Shown piece after piece: positions 47,492-56,139 of a DNA stretch of 64,000 nucleotides. Origin of the DNA: Sphingomonas vulcanisoli (GTDB lineage: Bacteria > Pseudomonadota > Alphaproteobacteria > Sphingomonadales > Sphingomonadaceae); assembly GCF_011761305.1 (NCBI RefSeq), contig NZ_JAAOZC010000001.1, positions 124,001 to 188,000 of the forward strand, in the 5' to 3' direction. Positions within the stretch are counted from its first letter, which is position 1; the number at the start of each line of letters is the position of its first letter. The translations under genes were made by a program, and so were the position numbers. The notes under the pieces are model-generated. The model saw nothing but the letters and a program-made list of their open reading frames with translations. It was not told the DNA's origin and made no database searches.

Positions 47492-47892
47492 TTGTTGATG
47501 CTTCGGTGGCTGTAAAATGGCTGATCGAGGAAGAGGGTAGTGCCGACGCGATAGCCCTGCTCAGCCGCGACGATCTCGCGGCGCCTACCTTGTTGCACGC
47601 TGAAGTCGCTAATACGATCTGGAAGAAGGCTCGTCGAGGGGAGTTTGCGCCTGATCCAGGCCTCGTTTCGCTGCCGGAGCAAATTGCTGAAATCATCGAG
47701 ACGCACGACGAAACGCCCGTCATGGCGCGCGCCTTGGCGATCGCAATGGAGCTAGATCATCCAGTCTATGACTGCGTCTATCTCGCTCTCGCGGAGGCCC
47801 TAGAGACCAGCTTGGTGACGGCCGATGAACGGTTCCTGCGCAAGCTTGATCAGCGCTATGCCGGTGCCAAGGTGATGGCGCTCGGTGCCTGA
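47488..47892 (+). CDS. PIN-domain ribonuclease toxin (VapC/FitB-type)
   Basis: A 134-residue PIN-domain protein. The acidic catalytic residues are visible as Asp4 in MIVDASVAVKWL, Glu in LLHAEVAN, Asp in HPVYDCVYLALA and Asp in LVTADERFL. VapC toxins cut tRNA or rRNA; FitB relatives have uncertain targets. GTG start overlapping the antitoxin stop (coupled translation). All four acidic positions are intact, so it should be active unless held by the antitoxin. Confidence 0.9.
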   Translation: MIVDASVAVKWLIEEEGSADAIALLSRDDLAAPTLLHAEVANTIWKKARRGEFAPDPGLVSLPEQIAEIIETHDETPVMARALAIAMELDHPVYDCVYLALAEALETSLVTADERFLRKLDQRYAGAKVMALGA

Positions 47893-47955
47893 AAATGGTT
47901 GCAGCCATCTATACAGAGGACAATCCGAACCGCGTGAAGCGCTGGAAGGAAAAAG

Positions 47956-48723
47956 TTGGCCATCTCCCGCAATGATCTGATCCCGTCGTTCTTCGAGGCG
48001 GCGGATGGCGAGAAACTGGCTTATTATACGATCGGCGAGGGACGGCCGATCGTGCTGATCCATGGCTTGTTCTCCAACAGCTGGACCAACTGGGTGCGCT
48101 ACGGCCACGCCGAGCGTATCGCCGCCGGAGGGCACCGCGTCATCATGGCCGATCTGCGCGGGCATGGCGCGAGCGCGGCGCCGCACGATCCCGCCGCTTA
48201 TCCGCCCGATATCCTCGCCCGCGATGCGCTGGCGCTGATCGATCATTTGCGAATTCAGGACTATGACCTCGGGGGCTATTCGCTAGGCGCGCGAACGACG
48301 GTGCGTGCGCTGGTCCACGGGGCGACGCCGCGCCGCGCGTTCGGGGCGGGGATGGGACTCGAGGGGATTTTGCGCACGCAAGGGCGCGGCAGCTTCTTCC
48401 GGCGCGTTTTGGAGAACCGCGGCACGCATGAGCGCGGCTCCCCCGAGTGGATGTCCGAAGCTTTCCTCAAAACCACCGGCGGCGATCCGATCGCGCTCCT
48501 CCAGATACTGAACACCTTCGTCGATACGCGCCGCGAGCAGATCGAAGCAATCGCCACCGAAATGGCGGTAATCTGCGGTATCGATGACCATGACAACGGA
48601 TCGGCGGAAGCCCTGGCGGCGCTCTTTCCGCATGGCCGATATCAAGAAATTCCGGGCAATCACATGAGCGCGGTCCTCAAACCCGAACTCGGTGCGGCCA
48701 TCGTCGCCTTCATTAACGAATAA
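47956..48723 (+). CDS. Alpha/beta hydrolase
   Basis: A 255-residue hydrolase. HGLFSNSWTNW is the oxyanion-hole region, GYSLGARTT carries the nucleophile Ser, GIDDHDNGSAE may contain the Asp, and GNHMSAV the His. The start is the unusual TTG 47956, supported by GGAAGGA about 6 bp upstream. No signal peptide. Substrate is unknown. It follows the toxin gene by 63 bp and may form a separate unit. Confidence 0.85.
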   Translation: MAISRNDLIPSFFEAADGEKLAYYTIGEGRPIVLIHGLFSNSWTNWVRYGHAERIAAGGHRVIMADLRGHGASAAPHDPAAYPPDILARDALALIDHLRIQDYDLGGYSLGARTTVRALVHGATPRRAFGAGMGLEGILRTQGRGSFFRRVLENRGTHERGSPEWMSEAFLKTTGGDPIALLQILNTFVDTRREQIEAIATEMAVICGIDDHDNGSAEALAALFPHGRYQEIPGNHMSAVLKPELGAAIVAFINE

Positions 48724-48815
48724 CATTAACCATTTAAAGATGTTAGGGGGGCTTGACCCGGCTTTACAACATCGCTTTGGAACAGTTCCACTCTTTGGGG
48801 GAAGAGTTGGAGCGG

Positions 48816-49964
48816 ATGTATCGAGTATCCTTACTCATAGCTGCGGGGCCATGTTTTACCATGGTGCTGGCGGCATTTGCCATGTTTGTCCTCGGGGACA
48901 CGCTGGCGCGGACCCGTCACGCCCGCATCTGGGCGGTAGGTTTCGCTTTGGAGGCATGGCTGTGGATGCTGGTCGCTCTGTTCGATCCGCACGAGGTGGG
49001 TTTCTCCGCAGCCATCATCCCGATCATCTGCTTTACGACGGCCAGCGCCATCTGCAACTTCGCCGGCTTTCTCGAACGGGCGGGAAGAACGCCGAGCGTG
49101 TGGTTGATCGCTGTCGCGACAGGCGCGGCAATCGTGCAGATCTTACTATGCTATCAAAGCAATCATCTTCTGCAGGTGGTGGCTTATGCCATGTTTCCGG
49201 CGTGGCGCTGTCTGCTCTTCGCCGTATCGGTGCCGCTGGTGGCGGTAGATCGCAAACAGGCCTCCGTCACGGAGCGGTCGGTGATCGTCATGCTGCTCCT
49301 GCTCGCCATCAGCCAGGCGGGCATGACGGTCGCTGCTTTCCTGCCGATGGCGGGCCTGTCGCCGAAGGGGGCGTATACCGCTGCGCTCGCGTTCACCACG
49401 ACGCCGATCGCGGCGGCGATGGGGTTGTTCGCGCTGATGCTGATGGCATCCGATTTTTCGCGCGAGCGGCTCCGCCTGATCCACACCGATCCGCTCACCG
49501 GAGTACTCAATCGCGTTGGCTTCGAAGAGGCGGCGCGGCGGCAAATCTACCGATCCGGCGCTCGCCCGCTGACGTTGGTGCTGGCCGATATCGATCGCTT
49601 TAAGGCGATCAATGATCGCTTCGGTCATTTGACGGGCGATGCCGGTCTGATCGGCTTTGCCAGGCAAATGGTCGATGGTCTGCCCGACGCCGCGCTGATC
49701 GGGCGGTTCGGCGGCGAGGAGTTCACTATCGTGCTGCCGGATCACGATGGCGAAGCCGCCCGCTCGCGGATCGACGCGATCCGGGCAGCACTGCCTGGAA
49801 TGGTGATCCCCGGCGGTGCGCGCCTGAACCTGACCGCGAGCTTCGGCATCGCGGAGCATCGCCCGCGTGAGACGCTGGAGGGCCTGTACGCCCGTGCCGA
49901 TGCCGCGCTTTATCAATCGAAGCAGCAGGGAAGGGACCGCACAACGGTCGATGCGACGCCGTGA
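48816..49964 (+). CDS. Membrane diguanylate cyclase (GGDEF), no I-site
   Basis: A 382-residue protein with about six membrane helices in the first 200 residues, then a GGDEF domain (about 215-375). The active-site signature is GGEEF (in GRFGGEEFTIVLP), so cyclase activity is expected. The RxxD inhibitory site is absent: the residues five to eight before GGEEF read PDAA. I chose ATG 48816, with GGAG 7 bp upstream; a longer frame from TTG 48753 is also open. Overlaps the next GGDEF gene by 4 bp. Confidence 0.88.
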   Translation: MYRVSLLIAAGPCFTMVLAAFAMFVLGDTLARTRHARIWAVGFALEAWLWMLVALFDPHEVGFSAAIIPIICFTTASAICNFAGFLERAGRTPSVWLIAVATGAAIVQILLCYQSNHLLQVVAYAMFPAWRCLLFAVSVPLVAVDRKQASVTERSVIVMLLLLAISQAGMTVAAFLPMAGLSPKGAYTAALAFTTTPIAAAMGLFALMLMASDFSRERLRLIHTDPLTGVLNRVGFEEAARRQIYRSGARPLTLVLADIDRFKAINDRFGHLTGDAGLIGFARQMVDGLPDAALIGRFGGEEFTIVLPDHDGEAARSRIDAIRAALPGMVIPGGARLNLTASFGIAEHRPRETLEGLYARADAALYQSKQQGRDRTTVDATP

Positions 49965-51115
49965 TGGTAACGGGCCTTGGAGATGTCGGGATCTCGCTGA
50001 TTGCGGTTTGCTTCATCGTGGCGGTGGTTCTGGCGATCGCCTGGGCGGATTTCGGGCATCCGCGGCATGCGATCACTTGGTCCTTCGGATGCAAGCTGAT
50101 CGGCTTCGGCTGGATTTTGGTCATATTGCCTCACGCTTCGGTGGCGATCGACCAATTTATCCTGTTCCTCGCGCAGAGCCTGATCGGTACGGGCGTCGGA
50201 ATGACCGCGGCGGGCTTCGGGCAGCGGTGCGGACGCAGCATCTGGCGGCCTATCGGGATCATGAACGCCATGCAGATCGCGGCCACGGTGCCGCTGATTT
50301 GGTGGTGGCGGCCGACCCCGGACGCGCCCCAGTGGCCGCTTTACCTGATGATCGCGGGCTCATCATGGTTTTCTTCACAGACTTTGATCGGTCGGCGAAA
50401 GGGCGAGCGGACCGCCGAGCGCCTGGTGCTGTATTGGCTTCGCGGCATGACGCTCGGCGCCTTCGCGTTGCTGGCGATCAGCATCGCGGCGCTTTTGAAG
50501 GTGCCGGCCATCGAGCCCGCCTTTCACTGGCGCGAGCTTACGGCGCTGTTACCGGCCACCATGACCTGCTCGGGGATATTCGCGGTTTTCCTGCTGACCG
50601 CCGATCTCGCCGATCAATCGCGGCGGCTCGCCGGCACCGACATGCTGACCGGGCTGCTCAATCGACGCGGCTTCCAGGAGGCGGCCACTGCCGTGCTGGC
50701 GAGCGCGCAGCGCAATGCGCGGAGCCTTTGCCTGACGGTGATCGATATCGATCACTTCAAGGAGGTGAACGATCGGTTCGGCCATCTGGCGGGGGATGAG
50801 GTGCTGCGCCGTTTCGCCGCCTGCCTCCTGCAGCATGCGAACGCCCGCGATGTCGTCGCCCGCGTCGGCGGCGAGGAGTTCGCGCTGGTCCTGATGGATC
50901 GCGATTGCGCCAACGCGCATGCGCTGCTCGAAGATCTGCGCACTGCGATTGCGCAATGCCCTTTGGGATTGCCGGACGATTATCGCATTACCGCCAGCTT
51001 TGGACTGGCTGCCCTAGGAACAGCCTATGACCTTCCCGGCCTGTTCGAGGAAGCTGATCGCGCGCTTTATGCCGCGAAGGCGGCTGGCCGCAATCGCGTC
51101 GTGATCGCGGATTAG
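49961..51115 (+). CDS. Second membrane diguanylate cyclase (GGDEF), no I-site
   Basis: A 384-residue protein with N-terminal membrane helices (about 5-200) and a C-terminal GGDEF domain (about 215-375), signature GGEEF in ARVGGEEFALVL. No RxxD inhibitory site (NARD at that place). It starts at GTG 49961 overlapping the previous gene (ATG 49964 is an in-frame alternative), so both cyclases are probably co-translated and respond to different signals. It ends tail-to-tail with the AMP nucleosidase, stops overlapping by 3 bp. Confidence 0.88.
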   Translation: MMVTGLGDVGISLIAVCFIVAVVLAIAWADFGHPRHAITWSFGCKLIGFGWILVILPHASVAIDQFILFLAQSLIGTGVGMTAAGFGQRCGRSIWRPIGIMNAMQIAATVPLIWWWRPTPDAPQWPLYLMIAGSSWFSSQTLIGRRKGERTAERLVLYWLRGMTLGAFALLAISIAALLKVPAIEPAFHWRELTALLPATMTCSGIFAVFLLTADLADQSRRLAGTDMLTGLLNRRGFQEAATAVLASAQRNARSLCLTVIDIDHFKEVNDRFGHLAGDEVLRRFAACLLQHANARDVVARVGGEEFALVLMDRDCANAHALLEDLRTAIAQCPLGLPDDYRITASFGLAALGTAYDLPGLFEEADRALYAAKAAGRNRVVIAD

Positions 51116-52554
51116 CGAAACGGCGGCTCGTTGAAGGCGCGCAGCTTGCGGCTGTGCAGCGCCTCGCCATAGGTGCGCAGTTCCTCGATTGCGGCGATGC
51201 CGATGCGCAGATGCTCGGCGATGGCGCGTTCGTAGAAGCGGTTGGCCTGGCCGGGCAGCTTGATCTCGCCATGGATCGGCTTGTCCGAGACGCAGAGCAG
51301 GGTTCCGTAGGGAACGCGGAAGCGGAAGCCCTGCGCGGCCAGCGTTGCGCTTTCCATGTCGATGGCCACCGCGCGGCTCTGGCTGAAGCGCAGCGCCGAT
51401 TGGCTGTAGCGCAGCTCCCAGTTGCGATCGTCGGTGGTGACGACGGTGCCGGTGCGCATCCGGCCTTTCAATTCCTCGGCCGATTGGCCCGATACCTTCT
51501 GCGCGCCCTTGGAGAGCGCCAGTTGCACCTCGGCGATCGCCGGCACCGGGATTTCCGGCGGCAGCACGTCATCGAGAACGTGATCGTCGCGCAGGTAAGC
51601 GTGGGCAAGCACATAGTCGCCGATCCGCTGGCTAGGGCGCAGGCCGCCGCAATGTCCGATCATGAGCCATGCCTCCGGACGCATCACCGCAAGATGATCG
51701 GTGATCGTCTTGGCGTTGGAGGGGCCGACACCGATGTTGACCAGCGTGATCCCCGTGCCGTCCTCGGCTACGAGGTGATAGGCGGGCATCTGGTGCTTCT
51801 TCCAGGCCGCATCGGTGATCGCGGTCTGCGGATCGCTGTCGCCGGGCCGGATTTCCAGCCCGCCGGCGCCGCTCAGCATCGTATAGCGGCCGCCGTCGCG
51901 CAGCTGCTCCGCCGCCCAGGCGACGAATTCGTCAACATAGCGATTGTAGTTGGTGAACAGGATGTATTTCTGGATGTGGGCGGGCGGCGTGCCTGTGTAG
52001 TGGCGCAGCCGCGCAAGGCTGAAATCGACGCGCGCGGCATCGAACAGCGCCAGCGGACGCGGACGATCGTCGCCGTGATTCCAGGTGCCGTCGGCCAGTT
52101 CGTCGCCGATCCGCTCCAGCTCGGTCGAGGGGAAGATGCGCGCCAGCTCGGCGGCGCGCACGTCGGCGAGATCGAGGCTCGAATCGAGCACATAGGGATA
52201 AGGGATCTCATCCTCGCCGACGCCGGTCTCGACCCACACTTGGAAATCGTCGATCAGCATATCGAGCTGGGTGGCGAGATAGTCGGCGAACATCGCCGGC
52301 TGGGTGACGCTGATCGCATAATCGCCGGGCGTGTTGAGCCGACCATAAGCGCGGCCGAGCGGGCCGGGCACATGTTCGCCATCATAATGCAGTTTGATCT
52401 GCGGATACGCGAAAGCGCCCGCCGCGCGCGCGCCGGGATCGGGGCGTTCGCCCGTCTCGATATAGAGCGCGAGCGCCGTGCGTAGCCGCGTCACCGATTG
52501 CTGATAAAGGCTCTCGAGTTCCTGGACGATCTTCAGACTGCGATTGCTGGGCAT
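51112..52554 (-). CDS. amn: AMP nucleosidase
   Basis: Hydrolyses AMP to adenine and ribose 5-phosphate, a purine-salvage and energy-regulation enzyme. The 480 residues are the usual length. The N-terminal half is specific to Amn (QIKLHYDGEHVPGPLGRAYGRLNTPGDYAISVTQP), and the C-terminal half resembles nucleoside phosphorylases (VNIGVGPSNAKTITDHLAVMRPEAWLMIGHCGGLRPSQRIGDYVLA; VAIDMESATLAAQGFRFRVPYGTLLCVSDKPIHGE). ATG 52554. Separated by only 5 bp from the peroxiredoxin stop. Confidence 0.94.
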   Translation of the reverse strand: MPSNRSLKIVQELESLYQQSVTRLRTALALYIETGERPDPGARAAGAFAYPQIKLHYDGEHVPGPLGRAYGRLNTPGDYAISVTQPAMFADYLATQLDMLIDDFQVWVETGVGEDEIPYPYVLDSSLDLADVRAAELARIFPSTELERIGDELADGTWNHGDDRPRPLALFDAARVDFSLARLRHYTGTPPAHIQKYILFTNYNRYVDEFVAWAAEQLRDGGRYTMLSGAGGLEIRPGDSDPQTAITDAAWKKHQMPAYHLVAEDGTGITLVNIGVGPSNAKTITDHLAVMRPEAWLMIGHCGGLRPSQRIGDYVLAHAYLRDDHVLDDVLPPEIPVPAIAEVQLALSKGAQKVSGQSAEELKGRMRTGTVVTTDDRNWELRYSQSALRFSQSRAVAIDMESATLAAQGFRFRVPYGTLLCVSDKPIHGEIKLPGQANRFYERAIAEHLRIGIAAIEELRTYGEALHSRKLRAFNEPPFR

Positions 52555-52559
52555 GAGCG

Positions 52560-53042
52560 TCAGAGTGCCGCCAGCTGATAATCCGCCGCGCTGACCCGGA
52601 ATTCGCCCGGCGCCTCGATATCGAGCCTTTTCACGACGCCGTTGTCGACGACCATCGCGAACCGCTGCCCGCGCGTGCCCATGCCGAAGCCCGATCCATC
52701 GAAATCGAGACCCAGCGCGCGCACGAAATCGCCGTTTCCGTCCGCGAGCATCGTCACCTTGCCCTCGGCGCCGGCCGATTTGCCCCAGGCGGCCATGACG
52801 AAAGCGTCGTTCACCGCCGTGCAGGCGATCTCGTCCACGCCCTTGGTGAGGATTGCGTCGGCCTTGTCGATGAAGCCGGGCAAATGCTTGGCCGAACAGG
52901 TGGGCGTGAAGGCGCCTGGCACCGAGAACAGCGCAATCTTGCGGCCCGCGAAATAAGCGGCGGTGGTCGTCTTGTCGGGCCCATCGGGCGTGACCTTCAC
53001 GATCGCCACGTCGGGGATGGTATCGCCTATCTTGATCGTCAT
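52560..53042 (-). CDS. Peroxiredoxin, Prx5/hybrid-type (peroxide reductase)
   Basis: A 160-residue thiol peroxidase. The peroxidatic Cys is in VPGAFTPTCSAKHLPGF (about residue 48). The catalytic Arg is probably in GTRGQRFAMV. The sequence matches the AhpC-TSA/Prx5 class that reduces peroxides using thioredoxin or glutaredoxin. No glutaredoxin domain is fused here. Possibly co-transcribed with amn. Divergent from yqgE, promoters between 53043 and 53163. Confidence 0.92.
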   Translation of the reverse strand: MTIKIGDTIPDVAIVKVTPDGPDKTTTAAYFAGRKIALFSVPGAFTPTCSAKHLPGFIDKADAILTKGVDEIACTAVNDAFVMAAWGKSAGAEGKVTMLADGNGDFVRALGLDFDGSGFGMGTRGQRFAMVVDNGVVKRLDIEAPGEFRVSAADYQLAAL

Positions 53043-53163
53043 GGTCTTCCTCTCGATATTTGGAGCTGCTCTAACAGCAGGTGACGGCCAACAAAATCCC
53101 GTTCGTCGGCGCGAAAGGCGTGACGAGGTGGACGTAACGGACGCAGAACCCTATTTTCCTGCC

Positions 53164-53745
53164 ATGGCCGTTCTGCTCTCCGATATAGAAGACGAACCCT
53201 CCTTAGCGGGAGAATTGCTGCTGGCGATGCCCGGCATCGGCGATCCGCGCTTTGCGCATGCGGTGATCGCGATGTGTGTGCATAGCTCGGGCGGCGCGCT
53301 GGGTATCGGCATCGGCAGCACCTTGCCGAGGCTGACCTTACACGGCCTGCTCGGCCAGCTCGACATCGATCCCGGCGTCGCGCCCGATTGCGCCATCCAT
53401 CACGGCGGCCCGGTCGAACAGCAACGCGGTTTCGTGCTCCATAGCAGCGATTGGGCGGGGGACGACACGATCGATGTCCCCGGCGGCCTCGCGCTGACGA
53501 CTACCTTGGATGTGCTGCGCGCGATTGCGGAGGGACAGGGGCCGGAACGCTGGCTGGTCGCGCTCGGCTATGCCGGATGGGGCGCGCATCAATTGGATGG
53601 GGAACTGGCGCGGCACGGCTGGTTCACGACCCCGCTCAGCGAGTCGATCATCTTCGACGCTGCACCTGCCAATCGCTGGGCCAAGGCCTATGCCGCGGCG
53701 GGTGTCGATGTCCGGCTGCTCGCCTGCACTACGGGCAATGCCTGA
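53164..53745 (+). CDS. YqgE/AlgH family protein
   Basis: A 194-residue protein of the UPF0301 (YqgE/AlgH) family. The family signature LLLAMPGIGDPRFAHAVIAMCVH and GALGIGIGSTLPRLTL is near the N terminus, then GGPVEQQRGFVLHSSD and ESIIFDAAPANRWAKAYAA. Function is unclear in the family (some link to alginate regulation in Pseudomonas). Start uncertain: ATG 53164 chosen, but GTG 53128 or others upstream remain open. Confidence 0.9.
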   Translation: MAVLLSDIEDEPSLAGELLLAMPGIGDPRFAHAVIAMCVHSSGGALGIGIGSTLPRLTLHGLLGQLDIDPGVAPDCAIHHGGPVEQQRGFVLHSSDWAGDDTIDVPGGLALTTTLDVLRAIAEGQGPERWLVALGYAGWGAHQLDGELARHGWFTTPLSESIIFDAAPANRWAKAYAAAGVDVRLLACTTGNA

Positions 53746-53911
53746 AGCGGCGCCGTAACGAATTAACCAAAATGCGACGAACCGTTGGCAAGCGTCACGC
53801 TTAACGCGCAAGTTACGAAAAATTCAGATGAATCGGTGATGAACCTGTGATTTATTCCATGGGCCGTGCGGGGGATGTCGGGGTTGGCATTCGGGCGGCG
53901 AAGGGGGTTAC

Positions 53912-54472
53912 ATGTTCAAGTCGCTTGGTGCCGCCGCTGCGGCGCTTGCTCTGGTCGCGGCCTCGGCGCCGGCCAGCGCGCAATGCTGGAACCGCGAGGA
54001 AACGTCCGCGGCCACGATCCGCGATCTGCAATCCCTGCTGATGGTCGCCACGCTGCGCTGCCGCGCCGCCGGGATGGATATCACTGCCGACTATAACGGC
54101 TTCGTGTCCGCCAATCGCCAACTCGTCCAGCACGAGAATGATCGCATCAAGGCGCATTTCATCCGCGCGGCGGGTCCGGTCGCGGGGCAGCGAGCTTACG
54201 ACAGCTTCGCGACGCATCTCGCCAATATCTACGGCGGCGACGCCAGCACGCCCGACGCTTGCGAGAATCTGGCGACGGTGGCGCGCGAGGGCGCGTTGAT
54301 GGCCAATTCGGAAGAAGGCCTGCTGCTGCTCGCCTCGCGTCAGGGCATCTCTACCGATCTGCCTGGCGGGATGTGCGAGCGGCCGACGATCGCTTATGGC
54401 GAAGGCGCTCCGGTCACGGCGCGGGCCGATGTGCCGCCGGCCTATGCCATGCCCGCAGGCTACAATCACTGA
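53912..54472 (+). CDS. Secreted hypothetical protein
   Basis: A 186-residue protein with a clear signal peptide (about 1-23, ...SAPASAQC). The mature part has three further Cys, probably disulfide-bonded, and helices without known motif. It is a separate unit upstream of ahcY. Its stop lies inside the -35 of the candidate ahcY promoter. No family recognised. Confidence 0.75.
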   Translation: MFKSLGAAAAALALVAASAPASAQCWNREETSAATIRDLQSLLMVATLRCRAAGMDITADYNGFVSANRQLVQHENDRIKAHFIRAAGPVAGQRAYDSFATHLANIYGGDASTPDACENLATVAREGALMANSEEGLLLLASRQGISTDLPGGMCERPTIAYGEGAPVTARADVPPAYAMPAGYNH

Positions 54473-54498
54473 CCAACATATAAAGACATCTTTATATT
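54469..54498 (+). promoter_or_regulatory. Promoter-operator of ahcY with 20-bp palindrome
   Basis: A perfect inverted repeat with arms ATATAAAGA and TCTTTATAT separated by CA (54478-54497) sits between a -35-like CTGACC (54469-54474) and a -10-like TATATT (54493-54498, 18-bp spacing). A repressor bound there would block ahcY transcription. ArsR-family SahR-type regulators control methionine-cycle genes, including ahcY, in other Proteobacteria; whether this site is one is inference. Confidence 0.6.
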
Positions 54499-54574
54499 TG
54501 ATTTGAGGCCTCGTCGCGGCTAATCGGCGGCGACGAGGCGCCGGCATTTCGGCGCACTTTCCAGGAGAAGCGCC

Positions 54575-55993
54575 GTGGCCACCGCCACCGTCAGCCCCAT
54601 CAACGATTACGTCATCGCCGATATTTCGCTCGCCGAATTCGGTCGCAAGGAAATCGCGATCGCCGAAACCGAAATGCCGGGCCTGATGGCCCTGCGTGAG
54701 GAATTCGGCGGCTCGCAGCCGCTGAAGGGCGCGCGGATCACCGGATCGCTGCACATGACGATCCAGACCGCCGTGCTGATCGAAACGCTCGCCGCCTTGG
54801 GCGCCGATCTGCGCTGGGCGACGTGCAACATTTTCTCCACGCAGGATCACGCCGCTGCCGCAATCGCCGCCGCGGGCATCCCCGTGTTTGCGATCAAGGG
54901 CGAGAGCCTGGCCGAATATTGGGATTATGTCGGTTCGATCTTCGATTGGGACGACGGCAACGGCCAGACCTGCAACATGATTCTCGACGATGGCGGCGAC
55001 GCCACGATGTTCGCACTGTGGGGCGCGAAGATCGAGGCCGGCGCGACCCTGCCTGAGCCCGAGAATGAGGAAGAGGTGGAATTCCAGCGCGCGCTGAAGG
55101 CGTTCATCACCAAGAAGCCCGGCTATCTCACCGATACCGTACGCAACATCAAGGGCGTCTCCGAAGAGACCACCACGGGCGTCCATCGCCTGTATGAGAT
55201 CGCCAAGAAGGGCGAGCTGCCGTTCACCGCGATCAACGTCAATGACAGCGTCACCAAGTCAAAGTTCGACAATCTCTATGGCTGCAAGGAAAGCCTCGTC
55301 GACGCGATCCGCCGCGCCACCGACGTGATGCTCGCCGGCAAGGTCGCCTGCGTCGCCGGCTTCGGCGATGTCGGCAAGGGCTCGGCCCAGTCGCTCCGCA
55401 ACGGCGGCGCGCGCGTGATGGTCACCGAAGTCGATCCGATCTGCGCTTTGCAGGCGGCGATGGAGGGGTTCGAGGTCGTGACGATGGAAGAGGCCGTCCA
55501 GCGCGCCGATATCTTCTGCACCGCCACGGGCAATGCCGACGTGATCACCGCCGATCACATGAAGGCGATGAAGCCGATGGCGATCGTCTGCAATATCGGG
55601 CATTTCGATAGCGAGATCCAGATCGCGGCGCTTTCGAACTACAAGTGGAACGAGGTGAAGCCCGGCACCGATCTGGTCGAATTCCCGGACGGCAAGCAGA
55701 TCATCATCCTCGCCAAGGGCCGCCTGGTGAACCTCGGCTGCGCCACCGGCCACCCGAGCTTCGTGATGTCCGCCAGCTTTACCAACCAGACGCTGGCGCA
55801 GATCGAGCTGTTCACCAAGGCCGAAGACTATGGCAACCAGGTCTACGTCCTGCCCAAGCATCTCGATGAGAAGGTGGCGATGCTGCATCTCGAAAAGCTC
55901 GGCGTGAAGCTGACCAAGCTGAGCGAGAAGCAGGCCTCCTACATCGGTGTCAGCACCGAAGGCCCGTTCAAGCCGGATCACTACCGCTATTGA
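54575..55993 (+). CDS. ahcY: Adenosylhomocysteinase
   Basis: Hydrolyses S-adenosylhomocysteine to homocysteine and adenosine, recycling the methyl cycle. The 472 residues match bacterial AhcY. Signatures: [16 protein letters not shown], the NAD-binding [28 protein letters not shown], and the C-terminal PDHYRY. It starts at GTG 54575, preceded by AGGAGAA. Followed by a strong hairpin terminator, so it is not co-transcribed with divL. Confidence 0.97.
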   Translation: MATATVSPINDYVIADISLAEFGRKEIAIAETEMPGLMALREEFGGSQPLKGARITGSLHMTIQTAVLIETLAALGADLRWATCNIFSTQDHAAAAIAAAGIPVFAIKGESLAEYWDYVGSIFDWDDGNGQTCNMILDDGGDATMFALWGAKIEAGATLPEPENEEEVEFQRALKAFITKKPGYLTDTVRNIKGVSEETTTGVHRLYEIAKKGELPFTAINVNDSVTKSKFDNLYGCKESLVDAIRRATDVMLAGKVACVAGFGDVGKGSAQSLRNGGARVMVTEVDPICALQAAMEGFEVVTMEEAVQRADIFCTATGNADVITADHMKAMKPMAIVCNIGHFDSEIQIAALSNYKWNEVKPGTDLVEFPDGKQIIILAKGRLVNLGCATGHPSFVMSASFTNQTLAQIELFTKAEDYGNQVYVLPKHLDEKVAMLHLEKLGVKLTKLSEKQASYIGVSTEGPFKPDHYRY

Positions 55994-56001
55994 TGGTCCC
56001 G

Positions 56002-56034
56002 GGGCGCCGGTGGCGAAGGCTACGGCGCCCTTTT
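56002..56034 (+). terminator. Rho-independent terminator of ahcY
   Basis: Stem GGGCGCCG / CGGCGCCC (perfect) with a 13-base loop and four T at 56031-56034, 8 bp after the ahcY stop. Its downstream T-run is short, so termination could be partial. Confidence 0.75.
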
Positions 56035-56040
56035 CCGCCC

Positions 56041-56068
56041 GTCATGCTGAAACACGTTCAGGATGACG
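56041..56068. repeat. Short palindrome (GTCATGCTGAA type)
   Basis: A small inverted repeat with arms GTCATGCTGAA and TTCAGGATGAC (one mismatch) between ahcY and divL. This sequence type is another small dispersed repeat common in sphingomonads (from memory); only one copy is visible in this window. Confidence 0.5.
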
Positions 56069-56139
56069 AACGGCGCTCTTGCGGGATGCGTCGGCCGTAA
56101 CGGCTGCTATAGACGGCGCGTGACGCCGTTTTCCGCCTC

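Noticed and set aside
53746..53911. Possible small RNA between yqgE and the secreted orphan
   Set aside because: Only an AT-rich promoter-like stretch is visible; no hairpin plus T-run to define an RNA.
54473..54574. SAH or SAM riboswitch upstream of ahcY
   Set aside because: The leader is short (about 75 bases after the -10) and I could not fit the pseudoknot of known SAH or SAM-II classes; the palindrome fits a protein operator better.
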